Assembly (NCBI GenBank): GCA_029204225.1 | Contig: CM055105.1 | Location: 12,120,404 to 12,184,403 of the forward strand | DNA length: 64,000 nt | DNA from: Diphasiastrum complanatum | Taxonomy: Eukaryota; Streptophyta; Lycopodiopsida; Lycopodiales; Lycopodiaceae | Reading direction: 5' to 3' | Shown: in pieces, positions 47,723 through 59,584 of the stretch | How the letters are laid out: each line of letters begins with the position of its first letter | How positions within the stretch are numbered: the first letter of the stretch is position 1 | The notes under the pieces: generated by a model | Database searches by the model: none | Told to the model about the DNA's origin: nothing | Seen by the model: only the letters and a program-made list of their open reading frames with translations | Program-made: the position numbers and the translations under genes

Positions 47723-49381
47723 ATGAGGGAAATTCTGCACATCCAGGGAGGGCAGTGCGGCAACCAGATTGGTGCCAAGTTCTGGGAAGTTGTTTGCGAA
47801 GAGCACGGCATCGATCCTACCGGGAGATATCATGGCATTTCGGATCTCCAGTTAGAGCGGGTAAATGTTTACTATCATGAAGCAAGCGGTGGTCGGTATG
47901 TTCCTAGAGCAGTGCTCATGGATTTGGAGCCCGGAACAATGGACAGTGTGAGGTCTGGTTCTTATGGGCAAATTTTCCGACCGGACAACTTTGTGTTTGG
48001 ACAGAGCGGTGCGGGAAATAACTGGGCCAAAGGACACTATACGGAAGGAGCAGAGCTTATCGACTCTGTCCTTGACGTAGTGCGCAAAGAAGCAGAGAGT
48101 TGCGATTGTTTGCAGGGTATGTGAAGCTCCAACTGATTTTCCGATTGCGCATAACCATTCGTAGCATTAAGGAAATTGTAGTGCGTTTTTATTGTACCGT
48201 CTTCCCATTTCCTTGCTATTGTCAGGTATAGGAGATGTAGTCGTTTAACAGCACTAATGCTACGATCTATTTTCAGAAATTTGTCGACCTATTAGTGCGT
48301 GCTGATACTCACTCACACGTCTTTTCTTCTTAGTACAGGATTCCAAGTATGTCACTCCCTCGGAGGAGGAACTGGATCTGGTATGGGAACGCTCTTGATC
48401 TCAAAGATCAGGGAAGAATATCCAGACCGCATGATGCTAACGTTCTCTGTGTTTCCTTCGCCAAAGGTTTCAGATACGGTGGTTGAACCTTACAATGCCA
48501 CTCTTTCTGTCCATCAGTTGGTTGAGAATGCCGATGAGTGCATGGTATTGGACAATGAAGCTTTATATGACATATGTTTCAAGACGTTGAAATTGATAAC
48601 TCCATCATGTAAGTTTTGGTCTGCAGCTGAACTTGCTGTTTATTGATTGTTTACATAACCTCTTTATTCCATTTTTTATTTGGAATATACTCAAATCTTT
48701 CTTCGTTGTGCAGTTGGAGATCTTAACCACCTAATATCGGCCACAATGAGCGGCATTACATGCTGTTTGAGGTTTCCGGGTCAGCTTAACTCGGATCTTA
48801 GGAAACTTGCAGTGAACCTGATTCCTTTTCCTCGACTACACTTCTTCATGGTCGGATTTGCGCCACTAACTTCACGAGGATCGCAGCAGTATCGTGCTTT
48901 GACAGTTCCTGAACTAACGCAGCAGATGTGGGACTCGAAGAACATGATGTGCGCTGCTGACCCTAGACACGGAAGATATCTGACTGCGTCTGCATTGTTC
49001 AGGGGACGCATGAGCACCAAAGAGGTTGACGAGCAGCTTCAAAATGTACAAAACAAGAATTCTTCATACTTTGTGGAATGGATTCCCAACAACGTAAAAT
49101 CTAGCGTGTGTGATATTGCTCCATCTGGCTTGAAGATGTCGTCGACCTTCATTGGAAACTCTACTTCTATTCAAGATATGTTCAGAAGAGTAAGTGAACA
49201 GTTTACTGCCATGTTTAGAAGAAAGGCCTTTCTTCACTGGTACACTGGAGAAGGAATGGATGAAATGGAGTTCACGGAGGCCGAGAGCAACATGAATGAT
49301 CTTGTTTCAGAGTATCAACAGTATCAAGATGCAAGTGCCGAGGAAGAAGAAGAATATGACGATGAGGCCGAGGAAGCTTGA
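47723..49381 (+). CDS. TUBB: Beta-tubulin
   Basis: Three exons, 47723-48116, 48339-48608 and 48714-49381 (394, 270 and 668 nt), give 443 residues. Introns are GT-AG in phase 1 and 1, at the positions usual for plant beta-tubulins. The protein starts MREI, the tetrapeptide used in tubulin mRNA autoregulation in animals, followed by [29 protein letters not shown] is the GTP-binding tubulin signature. Exon 3 carries [20 protein letters not shown] and [17 protein letters not shown]. The tail is short and acidic ([13 protein letters not shown]). It pairs with alpha-tubulin to build microtubules. The frame is intact and conserved throughout, so the gene is very probably functional; which isotype it is cannot be told. 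Confidence 0.97.
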
Positions 49382-50546
49382 GTTTCAGTTCCTTCAATAT
49401 TTCTGCAGTTGAAATAGGATGTCTCCTTGCAGCTCTTCTTATTTTCTTTTATATCCTTACTCCTACAGTAGCAGTGCTTAGTTCGAGTATATGATACTAG
49501 TTTTCTGTGAACAATTGTTATATATATATATATATATCAAGACATTTTGATCCAAACAGGTTAAGATAAGGTATCTCATTCGTATTATTTCATTTCTGGT
49601 ATGTCTTCTTTCACCGTTCGTCGTGTGATAGATATTCTAATTGACAGTAATAGTAGGTCTAATTTCTTTCTGGTTGACGAGAAATTTTTTTCCAAAAAAT
49701 CTAGGCATGTGATTGATGCAGTATGCACTTCGTTTGTAGAAAATATATTTTTAGCTTTGCCACCATGTTGTGAGAGACACAAGCTGTGTTGTGACGATCG
49801 CGCCTTAGCCAAAAAGCCTTGTACTGATCAGTATCGATCACCTTATTAAAATCATGAATGGGGCTGTTCCTTGAGGACAATCTCTTATGAGATCATTGAC
49901 AAGATTGTGCATCCAACCCAACATCTAACTAAAAGGGCAGATTGTGCATGCAATGCAACCCATGATCTAACTTGCTATTTTAGCTCCAATGAGTTTCTTG
50001 CTTTTTAGCCCAATCTTTACTAGCAAAGAAAACTCTTGCTTTAACTATTGAAGGATGGGAAAAACCTATCAATGTTGTACAAATAGATGGAAGCAAATAG
50101 AAAGATTAATATAAAGTAAAATATTAAATACTAAACTAATTACTCAAAACCTAGTGCTTGATGCAAGTGACTAACTAGAATAGTTGCAGTAATAGCTATT
50201 GTTGGAAGATTTAAACTCGTCATTCTTGCAAATTGTGCTCATCTAAGAAATAAAAGTGCTTGTGAATGTTGCAATGCAACATAAATATGTTGGCAAGAGA
50301 AAAATACAATGATGGATGGTAACGTAGGTATAAATGCCAAAGTTTGTCAATAAGCAAGCAGCAAAAAAAACTTTTTAATTTACCATGTATTGACCAAGGA
50401 AAATGGAAAATTTTACATTTTGAAAAACTCAACCTGTAGAGTTCGGTTTAAACTAAAAAGATTGGAAAAGCTTGTAGACTTTCTAGACATTGATGGAATG
50501 CAAAAGGGCAATTACCTCATACTCCAAATTCTTCGATGCACCAAGT
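49382..50546. other. 3' flank of beta-tubulin, no further gene
   Basis: The likely 3' UTR covers the first 150-200 bases; a short (TA)n lies at about 49520-49538. Nothing is recognised in the AT-rich remainder. Confidence 0.45.
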
Positions 50547-50865
50547 TTGTTGTTGCTTACTCACAATATCGTCATAGTAGAATCTTTTGGAATCAGCCAC
50601 CACCAGCCTGCCTATGGCATCTTCGAGCTCTTTCTCCATCAAAACATGAGGCGACTCGGGCTCCGTGAATTAAGTTGCTTCGAGGCTCCAACAAAAGGCA
50701 AGGATCGGAAAGAGCAGGAGTCATGAGAACATCACATGCAGATTGGAGGGCGATGCAAGAATGCGATCGAGCAGCTGAGGAAGATGAAGAGGACGACGAA
50801 GGGGAGGAGATGGATGAGAGGAGACGATGGTGATGGTGAGAAAGAAAGCAAAGCGATGATGCCAT
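50547..50865 (-). pseudogene. Exon-like segment with plastid-transit-like N terminus
   Basis: The minus-strand ATG at 50865 opens MASSLCFLSHHHHRLLSSIS and a Ser-rich stretch, the composition of a chloroplast or mitochondrial targeting peptide, then ALQSACDVLMTPALSD. After a likely frameshift near 50650 a second frame reads LEDAIGRLVVADSKRFYYDD and ends at a donor-like GTGAGTAAG (about 50548). No second exon was recognised, so this is either the first exon of an unidentified gene or a broken copy. Confidence 0.35.
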
Positions 50866-51096
50866 TTCTACTTATTAAATAAAAAAGCTTCACAACTAAC
50901 TTCGAGCATAATGACATGACAAGAAGTCATTAAATTTTTTATGAAGACATTCATATGTTTCCAAAGCAAAGGGGATAAATTCTTTACCAGATGCACGATC
51001 ACTAGCAAAGCTAATATTTATATATGAATATCCATTGGCAAATTTATACATCTTGAATATTCTATTATATGTGTTCTCTATCTTTGAATGTAGGTG

Positions 51097-51522
51097 GGGC
51101 AACACCATCTCACATTCAATAATTACTCCCAATTTCACAAAGCTAGAACCCATCTTGAGAGAAGTAGAAGTACAAGGGTTGTTGACTAGTTTCTCATGTT
51201 TTGGTATTTCTTTCCCATAAAAAATTGTGTAGGCAGATAGGGCAACACTATCTCACATTCAATAATTACTCCCAAAAGCTAGAACCCATCTTGAGAGAAG
51301 TAGAAGTATAAGGGTTGTTGACTAGTTTCTCACTTTTTGGTATTTCTTTCCCATAAAAAAGTGTGTAGGCAGATAGGGCAACACCATCTCACATTCAATA
51401 ATTACTCCCAATTTCACAAAGCTAGATAGAACCCATCTTGAGAGAAGTAGAAGAACAAGGGTTGTTGACTAGTTTCTCACTTTTTGGTATTTCTTTTCCA
51501 TAAAAAAGTGTGTAGGTGGATA
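51097..51522. repeat. Three tandem copies of a roughly 140-bp unit
   Basis: Units begin GGGCAACAC at 51097, 51240 and 51376 (143, 136 and about 147 bp). Copy 2 lacks ATTTCACA. They contain no coding sequence that stays open through all copies. Confidence 0.9.
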
Positions 51523-51689
51523 GCTTTATGAAATTTATGAATGAGAGAAAAAAGATTAGTTGGGTCCCTAGTATAGAGAGGCTTGCACACATGGTTCCAT
51601 TTATGATTTGTCTACTCTTGAAAGTCACTAGTAGGGTAATAATTATTTTAGAATGCCTATAAGAAATAGACCATTCTTTTAGAACTTTC

Positions 51690-52675
51690 AAGACAAAATG
51701 GAGATTGACGATGATAGCTTGCTTGTAGAGAGGAGAACCTTGAGCTCATTTTGACCATCGATAGAGAGTATATGTATAGCTCAGATGAGAAATTTAAGAT
51801 ATGCTTCAACAATGTACATCATAGTACAATGGCTATGTGCTTAGAATCAAATCTTTGAACAAGGAATTGGCTTCCATCGGATAGAGAATCCAAGATAATG
51901 AACTTGTTGTGCAAGTCATTCTCAATGGGCTAGGTGATGAGTACACAAACCTAGCCCAAAGTTTTGCCATCCAAGATCAACTTCCTACTATTGACAAGTT
52001 CCATAGTGTGCTTGTGGCCGAGGATGCAACATCTCAAGGCAAGGATGGGATCTTTGTCTTTGCATGATGGAGATGAGAAGGCCAACTTCTCATTCAAAGG
52101 CAAGAAGAAGACTAATCCATCCAAGAACCAAGGCAAAGGAGGTCGAGGACAAGGATGGAGGGGTTCAAGTTCCAAAGGCAAGAGCAAGAAGGACAAGTCA
52201 AAACTCAAATGTTTCTTTTTTGGTGAAAAGGTATATTTTGTTTTTGAGTGCTTCAAGAAGAAGAATGCTCAAGAAAAGGACAAGCAAGGCAGCTTAGTGC
52301 TTGAGGAGGAGGATGAATGCAACTCATCCTTAATGGCATCTACAACACCAACATCAAGCAAGGACAACTTCAAGGATATATGGTGGATTGATAGTGGGGC
52401 TAGCTCCCACATGTCTCATCAAAAGGAATATTTTTCTACCTTACCCTCATATAATGACTCTAAAAAGTTCATATTCATTGCAAGTGGCCAAGAGTGTAAG
52501 ATAGATGGCATAGGATCTATTCCATTGGATCGTAAAAAAGAATAGATCTTGATAATATTCTTTATGTACCAACCATCACAAAAAATTTGCTGAGTATTGG
52601 ACTAGTCATGGATAGTGGACAAGATGTACACTTCAAGCATGGTATTTGTTCCACAATGAAAAATGATAAGGTCTC
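51690..52675 (+). pseudogene. Copia gag end and protease
   Basis: Gag C terminus with VQVILNGLGDEYTNLAQSFA and LPTIDKFHSVLVAED, a basic RNA-binding stretch, then a degenerate zinc knuckle (CFFFGEKVYFVFEC, second Cys and His lost). Protease follows at about 52375-52420, DIWWIDSGASSHMS, and after a shift near 52545 ILYVPTITKNLLSIGL. It ends at about 52675 before the GAG-pre-integrase block. The open frame 51964-52545 starts mid-gag. Confidence 0.85.
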
Positions 52676-53952
52676 AATTTGATGAGGCTCCACATACATC
52701 TCACCGTGCCAACCTTTCTCTATCATTCTTTTTAACTTTGGCCATTAAGATATATCTTATAAATTGTTCTAGAAGGGCCTTATTCTTTTTGTTTTCAGCA
52801 GTTTGAAAAAAGAAAGAAAAAGAGCTATGCTTAAGGCATAGGAGAAATAAAATGAAAGAACTCAATCAAAGAGAACAATTATAGAATGCCTATGCTAGGC
52901 ATGGTTAAGGTAAATATGAATCTCTCTAAATAATATCACAAATGTAGTCAGGGCCTCATTTCTACTGCTTTGAGGATAAAGCCTCTAGCACTCCTCAAAC
53001 TCTTGACAATTTAGACTCATAAGAAGAGCCTTCTGGACCTTCATGAACAACTACAATACAAAAAGTGTATTAGTTTTGAATAGTGTAAGAAAATTGTAAT
53101 GTCACTTCATTAAGATGAAATGAAAAAAAAACTTTAAATATAACTATTACCTTTGAAATGCTTTTTCCATTTCAACAAGGGAGAGCTAACCATTGGCAAC
53201 TCTTCAGAGAACACTTATTATTAACTAACAAGGGAGAGCTAACCATTGACAACAGTTCTTGAGGGAACATTTATTATTAACTGAAAAAAGTTAATCCCTT
53301 GCATGTTTTTCCTCTTAGAAATCCCCATATTGGTGGGAATGAGTTCCAAATTTTGAGGGGAGACAACACCTTTCTTTTTGGATTTGGAGGCACCTTGAGT
53401 TGGCTAATCTTTTATTTGAAAACTTTTCCACCTATCAAAAATCCTTTCTACAAGGGCCCGTCCATACCTACAACAAAATAATATAGTGAATACAAATAAT
53501 TAGCATTGCGGGTTAACATATAATCAATATCAAAATTTCTTGAGAGAGCTGCTTTCAGGCTTGTAAGCTATGAATGCCCCCCAACACGATCTTGGATTTT
53601 AGGCATTAATTTGAAGCAGGCTTTGGGTTTTGAATCAATCTTCTCAGGGGAAGCTTCAGTAGGAATGATAATTTGTTTATTCTTGGGATGAAGGACCGGT
53701 CCAAAAGGAGCTACCTTTTCGGGAGCAGGCTTGCATGGAGGAACCTGCCTCACCACTTTCCAATTGATATTGACTTCATATTACGAGATGAAAAGATAGT
53801 TTCTTTTCTCTCCTCAACAGCATCTAGAACAACATTCAAACACTGTGGAATTGAGAAAGACTACAATCTATATGCTAAGCATAGCCAATTATATGAATTA
53901 AACAATGAGATTTAAAAGAATCTACTAGATCATCAAGATCAATAATAAAAAA
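52676..53952. other. No gene recognised; small tandem duplication
   Basis: A unit starting AACAAGGGAGAGCTAACCATT is repeated at about 53177 and 53229. A minus-strand open stretch at 53756-53568 (PFGPVLHPKNKQIIIPTEAS) is not identifiable. Otherwise anonymous. Confidence 0.45.
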
Positions 53953-54262
53953 TCAAGGATGTAATAACCCTCCAGTCTTTAAGCGTTCACCTTTGGCTAA
54001 CTGACAAGGTTTACACTTAACCACATAAGACTCAACAAATGGCTTGAGTTTTGGCCAATAAAACTCTCTTCTGACCAAGTCCAAAGTCTTGTGTATACCT
54101 GGATGACCTGCACAGGGAACGTCATGACACTCATAAAGAATCCTCTTCTTTATCTCATTATCCTCTAGCACACAAACTTTCCCATTCTGAAATAGTAAAC
54201 CACCTCCGATAGAGAACTTTTCCATTATCTTCTTATCTTTCTTAGGAACTTGAGACCACCCC
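53953..54262 (-). pseudogene. Gypsy integrase zinc-binding region
   Basis: Minus strand: KRILYECHDVPCAGHPGIHK, REFYWPKLKPFVESYVVKC then KPCQLAKGER, the His-His-Cys-Cys (H2C2) integrase zinc finger with spacing as in Gypsy. Only this domain is present, between anonymous sequence and a Copia fragment. Confidence 0.85.
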
Positions 54263-54286
54263 TATGAGTTAATCTCTATTCCATTC

Positions 54287-54547
54287 TCATTTTGAATTGT
54301 ACTCGCTTTCCATAGCTTCTTGCCACTTCACAACATCCTTGGAGTTAATTGCTTCGGCTAGTCTCTCTGGTTCTTTTGATGAAGTCCAGAATGATTGAGG
54401 TGCATACCACGCAGGAACTGTCGGAGTCCGTGAGGATCTGCGGACGTTGGATTGACCAGGATGCGATGATGCTTCTTCTTGAATTTCTTCAGATCTGCTC
54501 GAGCTAGCTTGGTCTGGTTTGATGACAGGTACTCTCGGCTGCTCGGC
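54287..54547 (-). pseudogene. Copia linker before reverse transcriptase
   Basis: Minus strand: a Pro/Ser/Glu-rich linker (SSRSEEIQEEASSHPGQSNV), RRSSRTPTVPAWYAPQSF, and KDVVKWQEAMESEYNSK, which is the conserved start of the Copia reverse-transcriptase region. Its upstream edge is flush with the CA end of the LTR at 54548. Confidence 0.75.
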
Positions 54548-55597
54548 TGTTGGGAGAGAGGGAGGAAGAATAAATGACAAACACGAACGCTAAAATGAAC
54601 TCGAATAAAAAAAAAGTTCGTGCGCAGCGGAATGAGTTAAATGACTCTAGCCCTAAGTATGACTACGCCTATCAGAATGAACAGAACTTTAGTGATAGAA
54701 ATCACATTCATTCTAGATCACATAGCCAAACATTTAAATGGATGAAGCGCTAAATGAATAATTTGTCGCGAATTGCAAGACAAATTATCTGTCGCAAATG
54801 ATTCGCGAAGAGCTAGACTGTGCTCGACTGATAATTAGTCGTGAAAGACAAGACTAAAAGTTAGGCGTCTATTACTAGAAAGGGCAACAAAAAAGATCAG
54901 ACAGAATGAAGAATAAGCACAGCAATATTGACAGATCTAAAACGCAAAACAAATGAACTGTGTCAGATTAAGTATATCAAGTATACAAGTCAATAATACG
55001 GTAGAGCACAAGACTGTAGCAGATGAAACCGCATGTCCTACAAAGCTTATTTCTGTCTGTAATGAGAAATGAAACCTCCTTCACTTATTCTAGACTTATC
55101 TTGCTTCATCAGAATTCATCATCATAGAATACGCAGATGGTATCCAATATATATACATAATATTACAGGTGTGCAGATGCAAAAGTACAGAGTGGATGTG
55201 CTGTCTGTAGGAGATCATGAGTGGCTGCAATTGTTGTCCAATCTGTTAGCGCAACTGCATGGGGTGAGCGTGAAAAGGGTGCGACGTCAGCCAGTACTGA
55301 AGTGAACATTGGTGATGACGCAAAACTGCGTCACTCTTACAAATGGCATTAGGATAAGATTTACAGGGTGCCTTATCTGTTAGGGCACCTTTGGCATTCA
55401 GTAAGGTAGTGTCCCCTTTTCGTCTGTCACCATGACCTGTGTAAGAACACAATGTCGCAATTCATTCACCTTTTCTTCGTCTGTGCGAATTTGCGTGTAA
55501 AAAATGCAGATTGCATGACAACGTTAGAAAAATATGCAGTATGAATGGAGGCAGATTAAAATTGGGATTTAGGAGAGTAGGAGGAGTAAAACCGACA
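54548..55597 (-). repeat. LTR (minus strand), about 1050 bp
   Basis: On the minus strand it starts TGTCGGTTTTACTCC directly after the purine tract AAGAAGGGG (55598-55606) that follows RNase H, and ends CTCCCAACA at 54548. TGT...ACA ends and the preceding polypurine tract mark it as the 3' LTR of the element at 55640-57475. No second copy is present in the window. Confidence 0.75.
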
Positions 55598-55639
55598 CCC
55601 CTTCTTAATCTGGATCCGTGAATGCCTTGATCTTCAGAC

Positions 55640-57475
55640 TTAGCGATGCAAAAATCTGTTGTAAGCATTAACATTGAGTGCTTTCGTAAAAATGTCTGCA
55701 ACCATGTCCTGCGTTCTACAGTACGTTAAGCTTACCTCTCTGTCGAGAACCTTGCCCCTGATGTAGTGATATCTTATCTTAATGTGCTTACTCCTAGAAT
55801 GAAATCTAGGGTTGGCCGATAAGGCAATAGCACTTTGGTTATCACAAAACAAAATTGTAGGACTGTACTAATACAGATTGATGTTTGACAGCAAATTTCT
55901 CAACCAAAATGCTTCCTTAATAGATTGAGAAGCAGCAATATATTCTGCTTCAGTAAAAGAAAGTGCGATAGAGGTTTGCTTATGACTGTTCCACGAAATA
56001 GGACCACCATTGAAGAAGAATGTAAATCCAGATGTGGACTTACAATGGTCTGCATCTCCACCCTAGCTTGCATCAGAATATCCACTGAGCTGATGAAGAT
56101 TGTCGTTGCTGACATCTCCATAGCAGATGCACTGGTCCATGGTAGCTCAAATATATCTCATGACTCGAATAAGAGCCTTCCAATGGGTAATTCCAGGATT
56201 AGCCATGTATTGGCCGAGTGAGCTGACAACAAAAGAGATATCTGGCCTTGTACAGACCATTGCGTATATAAGAGATCCGAGTATCGATCGATACGGGTAT
56301 TCTCTCGTCTGCTCCTCTTCTTGCTTTGTCTGGGGACATTGGTCCTTTAACAAATGTAGCCCTAGATCCATTGGTGAATGAGCTAATTTACAATTCATCA
56401 AATTGTATCTGTTAAGGACATTATGAAGATACCTTTGTTGAGTGATGTAAATCAGTTGATTTGCTCTGTCTCTGTGGATTTGATTTCCAAGACAGAAGTG
56501 AGCTTCGTCCAGATCAGTCATGTCGAATTCTGAGAAGAACATCTGTTTTGAATCCTTGACCATATTGGCATTGTTGCTGAAGAGCAACACATCATCAACA
56601 TACAAGGTGATGATAATGAAGCATTGTTGCACTGACTTTGAATAAACGTTGCAATCAGCAGTGCTTGGTTTAAAAATCCTTGTTCAATGAGGAATGTGTT
56701 GATCCTCTGAAACCAAGCTCTGGCAGACTGTTTCAAGCTGTACAGTGCTTTATGGAGTTTACAAACATGATTCTTCATGCCTTCCAGAACGTAGTCTTCG
56801 GGCTCGACCATGTAGATATCTTCTTGTATAACTCCATTCAGATAGGCTGTTTGTACATCGAGTTGATGTACTTCGAGGTCAACAGCTACAGCATAAGACA
56901 GGAGCATTCGGATCGACGAATGTTTGATTATTGGACTAAAAGTCTCACTATAGTCGACATTCGGGGTTTGGGTGAATCCTCGTGCTACCAGTCTAGCCTT
57001 CCTTCGATCAATCGCTCATTGGCATTATCTTTGATCTTAAAGATCCATTTGCAATCAATAATATTGTAGCCAATAGGAGCTTCGACTAATGACCATGTTT
57101 GATTCTTGATCAGAGAGGAATACTCTCTGTCCATAGCTTCTCTCCAGAGATCAGAGTTTGGGTGGCTAAGTGCCTCTTCAACTATCGTCGGTTCCTACAT
57201 TAAAAGACAGACAGACTCAGGAGTGTACCTTGTGGGATGTGTGCGCACTCGGCTTGATCTTCTGGGAGGATTTGGTTGATGAACCTAGCAACATACTGAT
57301 GGCTTGACTTAAATGGCTTCCTAGTCTGTTTTCCAACTAGACAGTCTTGACAGACAGGTAGCTCGACTGTTTCGCGAGGATAGTCGAGATCAAGAACAAT
57401 AGATTGTCTAGACATTCATCGTACATCAACATAATTTAAATTTATAAGTCTATAATGCCAAAGTAGACTAAAAAA
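55640..57475 (-). pseudogene. Copia pol with integrase core deleted
   Basis: Minus strand: GAG-pre-integrase remnant at 57475-57200 (LWHYRLINLN, VCQDCLVGKQTRKPFKSSHQ), then directly the reverse-transcriptase lead-in (SDLWREAMDREYSSLIKNQT) with no integrase core, GFTQTPNVDYSETFSPIIK, HQLDVQTAYLNGVIQEDIYM, a shift near 56640, IITLYVDDVLLFSNNAN (YVDD catalytic pair) and CTRPDISFVVSSLGQYM. RNase H: SGYSDASWGGDADHCKST, FTEAEYIAASQS, FCDNQSAIALSANPRFHSRS and ADIFTKAL, ending at 55640. Frameshifts and several stops break it. Confidence 0.9.
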
Positions 57476-57983
57476 ACAAAAAAACAATCCTAACCCTACC
57501 CTCCGCGCCCTACGTAGCATCTCCATTCTCTATACCTACCCTCTTGTACCCTCGGCCTCCCCCTCACTTGAGTTGGCAATCCCCCTCCGCTAACGTCACC
57601 CTACCAACCCCCTCCCCTCTTTTTTTCTCTCGCAAGCCACCATTTTCTCTCTATATTTTCTCTGTCTGGTTCCCCTCTCTATCCGTAGCCATGCCTCTCC
57701 AACCCCCATGCCCGCGCCTCTCCCATTGTGTCCGAAAGAAAATAATTTATATATTCTTTATTTTTGTAAGTTTTTTTTTTTAAAGTTTTTCTTATGGTTC
57801 TTCTATTTACTACGAGCACATGGGAAATCTGCCCAAGTAACCAGAGAAAAAAATTGCCGTCAAATTCTAAAATTTCCAAGATTTTTTTTAATCTTTTACG
57901 AGCACACAAATGTTTCATAGATTCCAAACTTTATAAATCTCAAAATCATTTCACAAGTTTGTACTTTGTGTACATTTTCATTT
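57476..57983. other. No gene seen
   Basis: C-rich, pyrimidine-biased sequence (57480-57720) followed by AT-rich sequence. No feature is supported. Confidence 0.5.
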
Positions 57984-58660
57984 GCTTCATCATGGCATCA
58001 ATAGAAGGCAACCTATTGAGGGCAACTAAGAGATTCGAATGCAATTATTGTGGCAAGAAGGAGCGTTTGGCCTTGAAGTACTACAAGAAGAAAAGAGATG
58101 AAAGAAATCAAGAAGGAAGACAAGGGAACGTTAGCAATTAAAAGGAAGATGGCTTCAATGAGGAGAAGTCACTCATGGCATGCATGAGTACATCATCAAT
58201 TTCTATGGAGGAAGATCCTCAGTGGATTGATGGTGGGTGAGCTCACATATCACAAGGCAAAGGGAGTATTTCTCTTCATTTTCATCATGTTCAAGTTCTA
58301 AGAAGTCTATTCTTGTTGCAAATGGTGCTAATTGTGAGACTCATGGGATAGGAACCATTTCTATTTGGCTTGAATTAAGAAGTAGAGCAAAGCTTTAAAA
58401 TGTCTTGTATGTTCCTTCAATTTCTAAAAATTTGTTGAGTGTAAGTCAATCGATTGACAATGGATGTAATGTCAAGTTTGATTGAAATATTTGCTTTATC
58501 ATCAAGAACGGAAATGTCATTGCCAAAGGGGCCAGAGATGGTAGGCTTTTCAAACTTGATCTTTGTGTGAGATATAATCACAATTTGGATGTGATGGAAG
58601 CCAAGGGAGAGGTTGTTTCTCAAGAGGAGAAATTGGAGCATTCAAATCTCAAATCCATGG
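57984..58660 (+). pseudogene. Copia gag end and protease, degenerate
   Basis: RATKRFECNYCGKKERLALK is a degenerate zinc knuckle. Protease remnants are DPQWIDGG, a stop, AHIS (active site lost), VLYVPSISKNLLSVSQSIDN and KNGNVIAKGARDGRLFKLDL. Similarity ends near 58660, where a different, GC-richer reading frame begins. Confidence 0.8.
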
Positions 58661-58670
58661 ATGTTGGCTT

Positions 58671-59584
58671 TGATCAAGGGTCCGCAGGCCAAGACCAGGG
58701 ACCAGCTGATATGGATACTGACACGTGAGACCAAGGCCAAGATGCAGGTCCGAGCCAAAGCCAAGAGGAAGGATAGGCCTCATCATCAAGAGGCTCGCGC
58801 ACCATATCTGCCAGTCGGGCCTTCTGAAGACCAAAGTCCATGGAGGAGAAAATAAACGAATTTCTAGCAAAGTATCTCCACGAGTCATCAAGAGGCGGTT
58901 GGCAAATATCATTTTTTGCACAGACAATAAAAGGCAATGAGTTGCAAGCACTGTCTGCCCTCCAACCACAACCAGAGTGGCGTCAGCAGCTATTTGAAAG
59001 AGACCTTGTGGCCATCAGGGCCTATGTGACAAGTCCGCAACAACTACGGGTGAACGTGCACTTCTTTCCATGCACACGACGATTCAAATGGGCGGAATGC
59101 AGCACCCCTCTGGACAAGATCACGATTCAAAATTTCAATTGGCCGAGAATCCATTCAGAGCATGGTTGGAATATGGATGTAGACGTCCGAAGGGCTCTCA
59201 CCATATTTGCTAATAAATATTTCAACTGTCCTGATCCAACAGTCCGCGCGGCAACCACTTATGCCCAGGACTTAGAGCATTTAATGGGGATCGATTCCAA
59301 ATGGAACAATTTTCTCCCCCCCCATATTCTTTGATCCTAACCAGGTGCTAGCTTCCGACAAAGTCGAAGATCAGCTGTCAGTCACTCATGTCTATTATCG
59401 AGTTGCTTTCCTTGGTGATCCTTGGACGTGCAGATTCCAAGCGTAGGTCGACCAAGACTGGCTGACAAGAGTCCACAAGTCCCTTTACACGCCCAAGGAC
59501 TTGAAGAAGATGGACCGCATTAATTTCATGGATGACGTCATGGGCTACCTGATCAACCAAAGGCGGGCCAAGAGATCCTTGTAC
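58671..59584 (+). pseudogene. Unrecognised gag-like coding segment
   Basis: A Gln/Asp/Ser-rich lead (QDQGPADMDTDT, stops, SMEEKINEFLAKYLHES) opens into 58840-59334 with WRQQLFERDLVAIRAYVTSP, FFPCTRRFKWAECSTPLDK and TTYAQDLEHLMGIDSKWNNF. After a shift at about 59330 it continues LASDKVEDQLSVTHVYYRVA, and LYTPKDLKKMDRINFMDDVM to a stop at 59584. It looks like a structural protein of a retroelement (hydrophilic lead, helical body) but I do not recognise the family. Positions 59083-59452 are repeated in inverted orientation at 60592-60966. Confidence 0.45.

Noticed and set aside
50896-51153. Minus-strand 85-codon frame as a gene
   Set aside because: It runs into the tandem 140-bp units and has no recognised domain.
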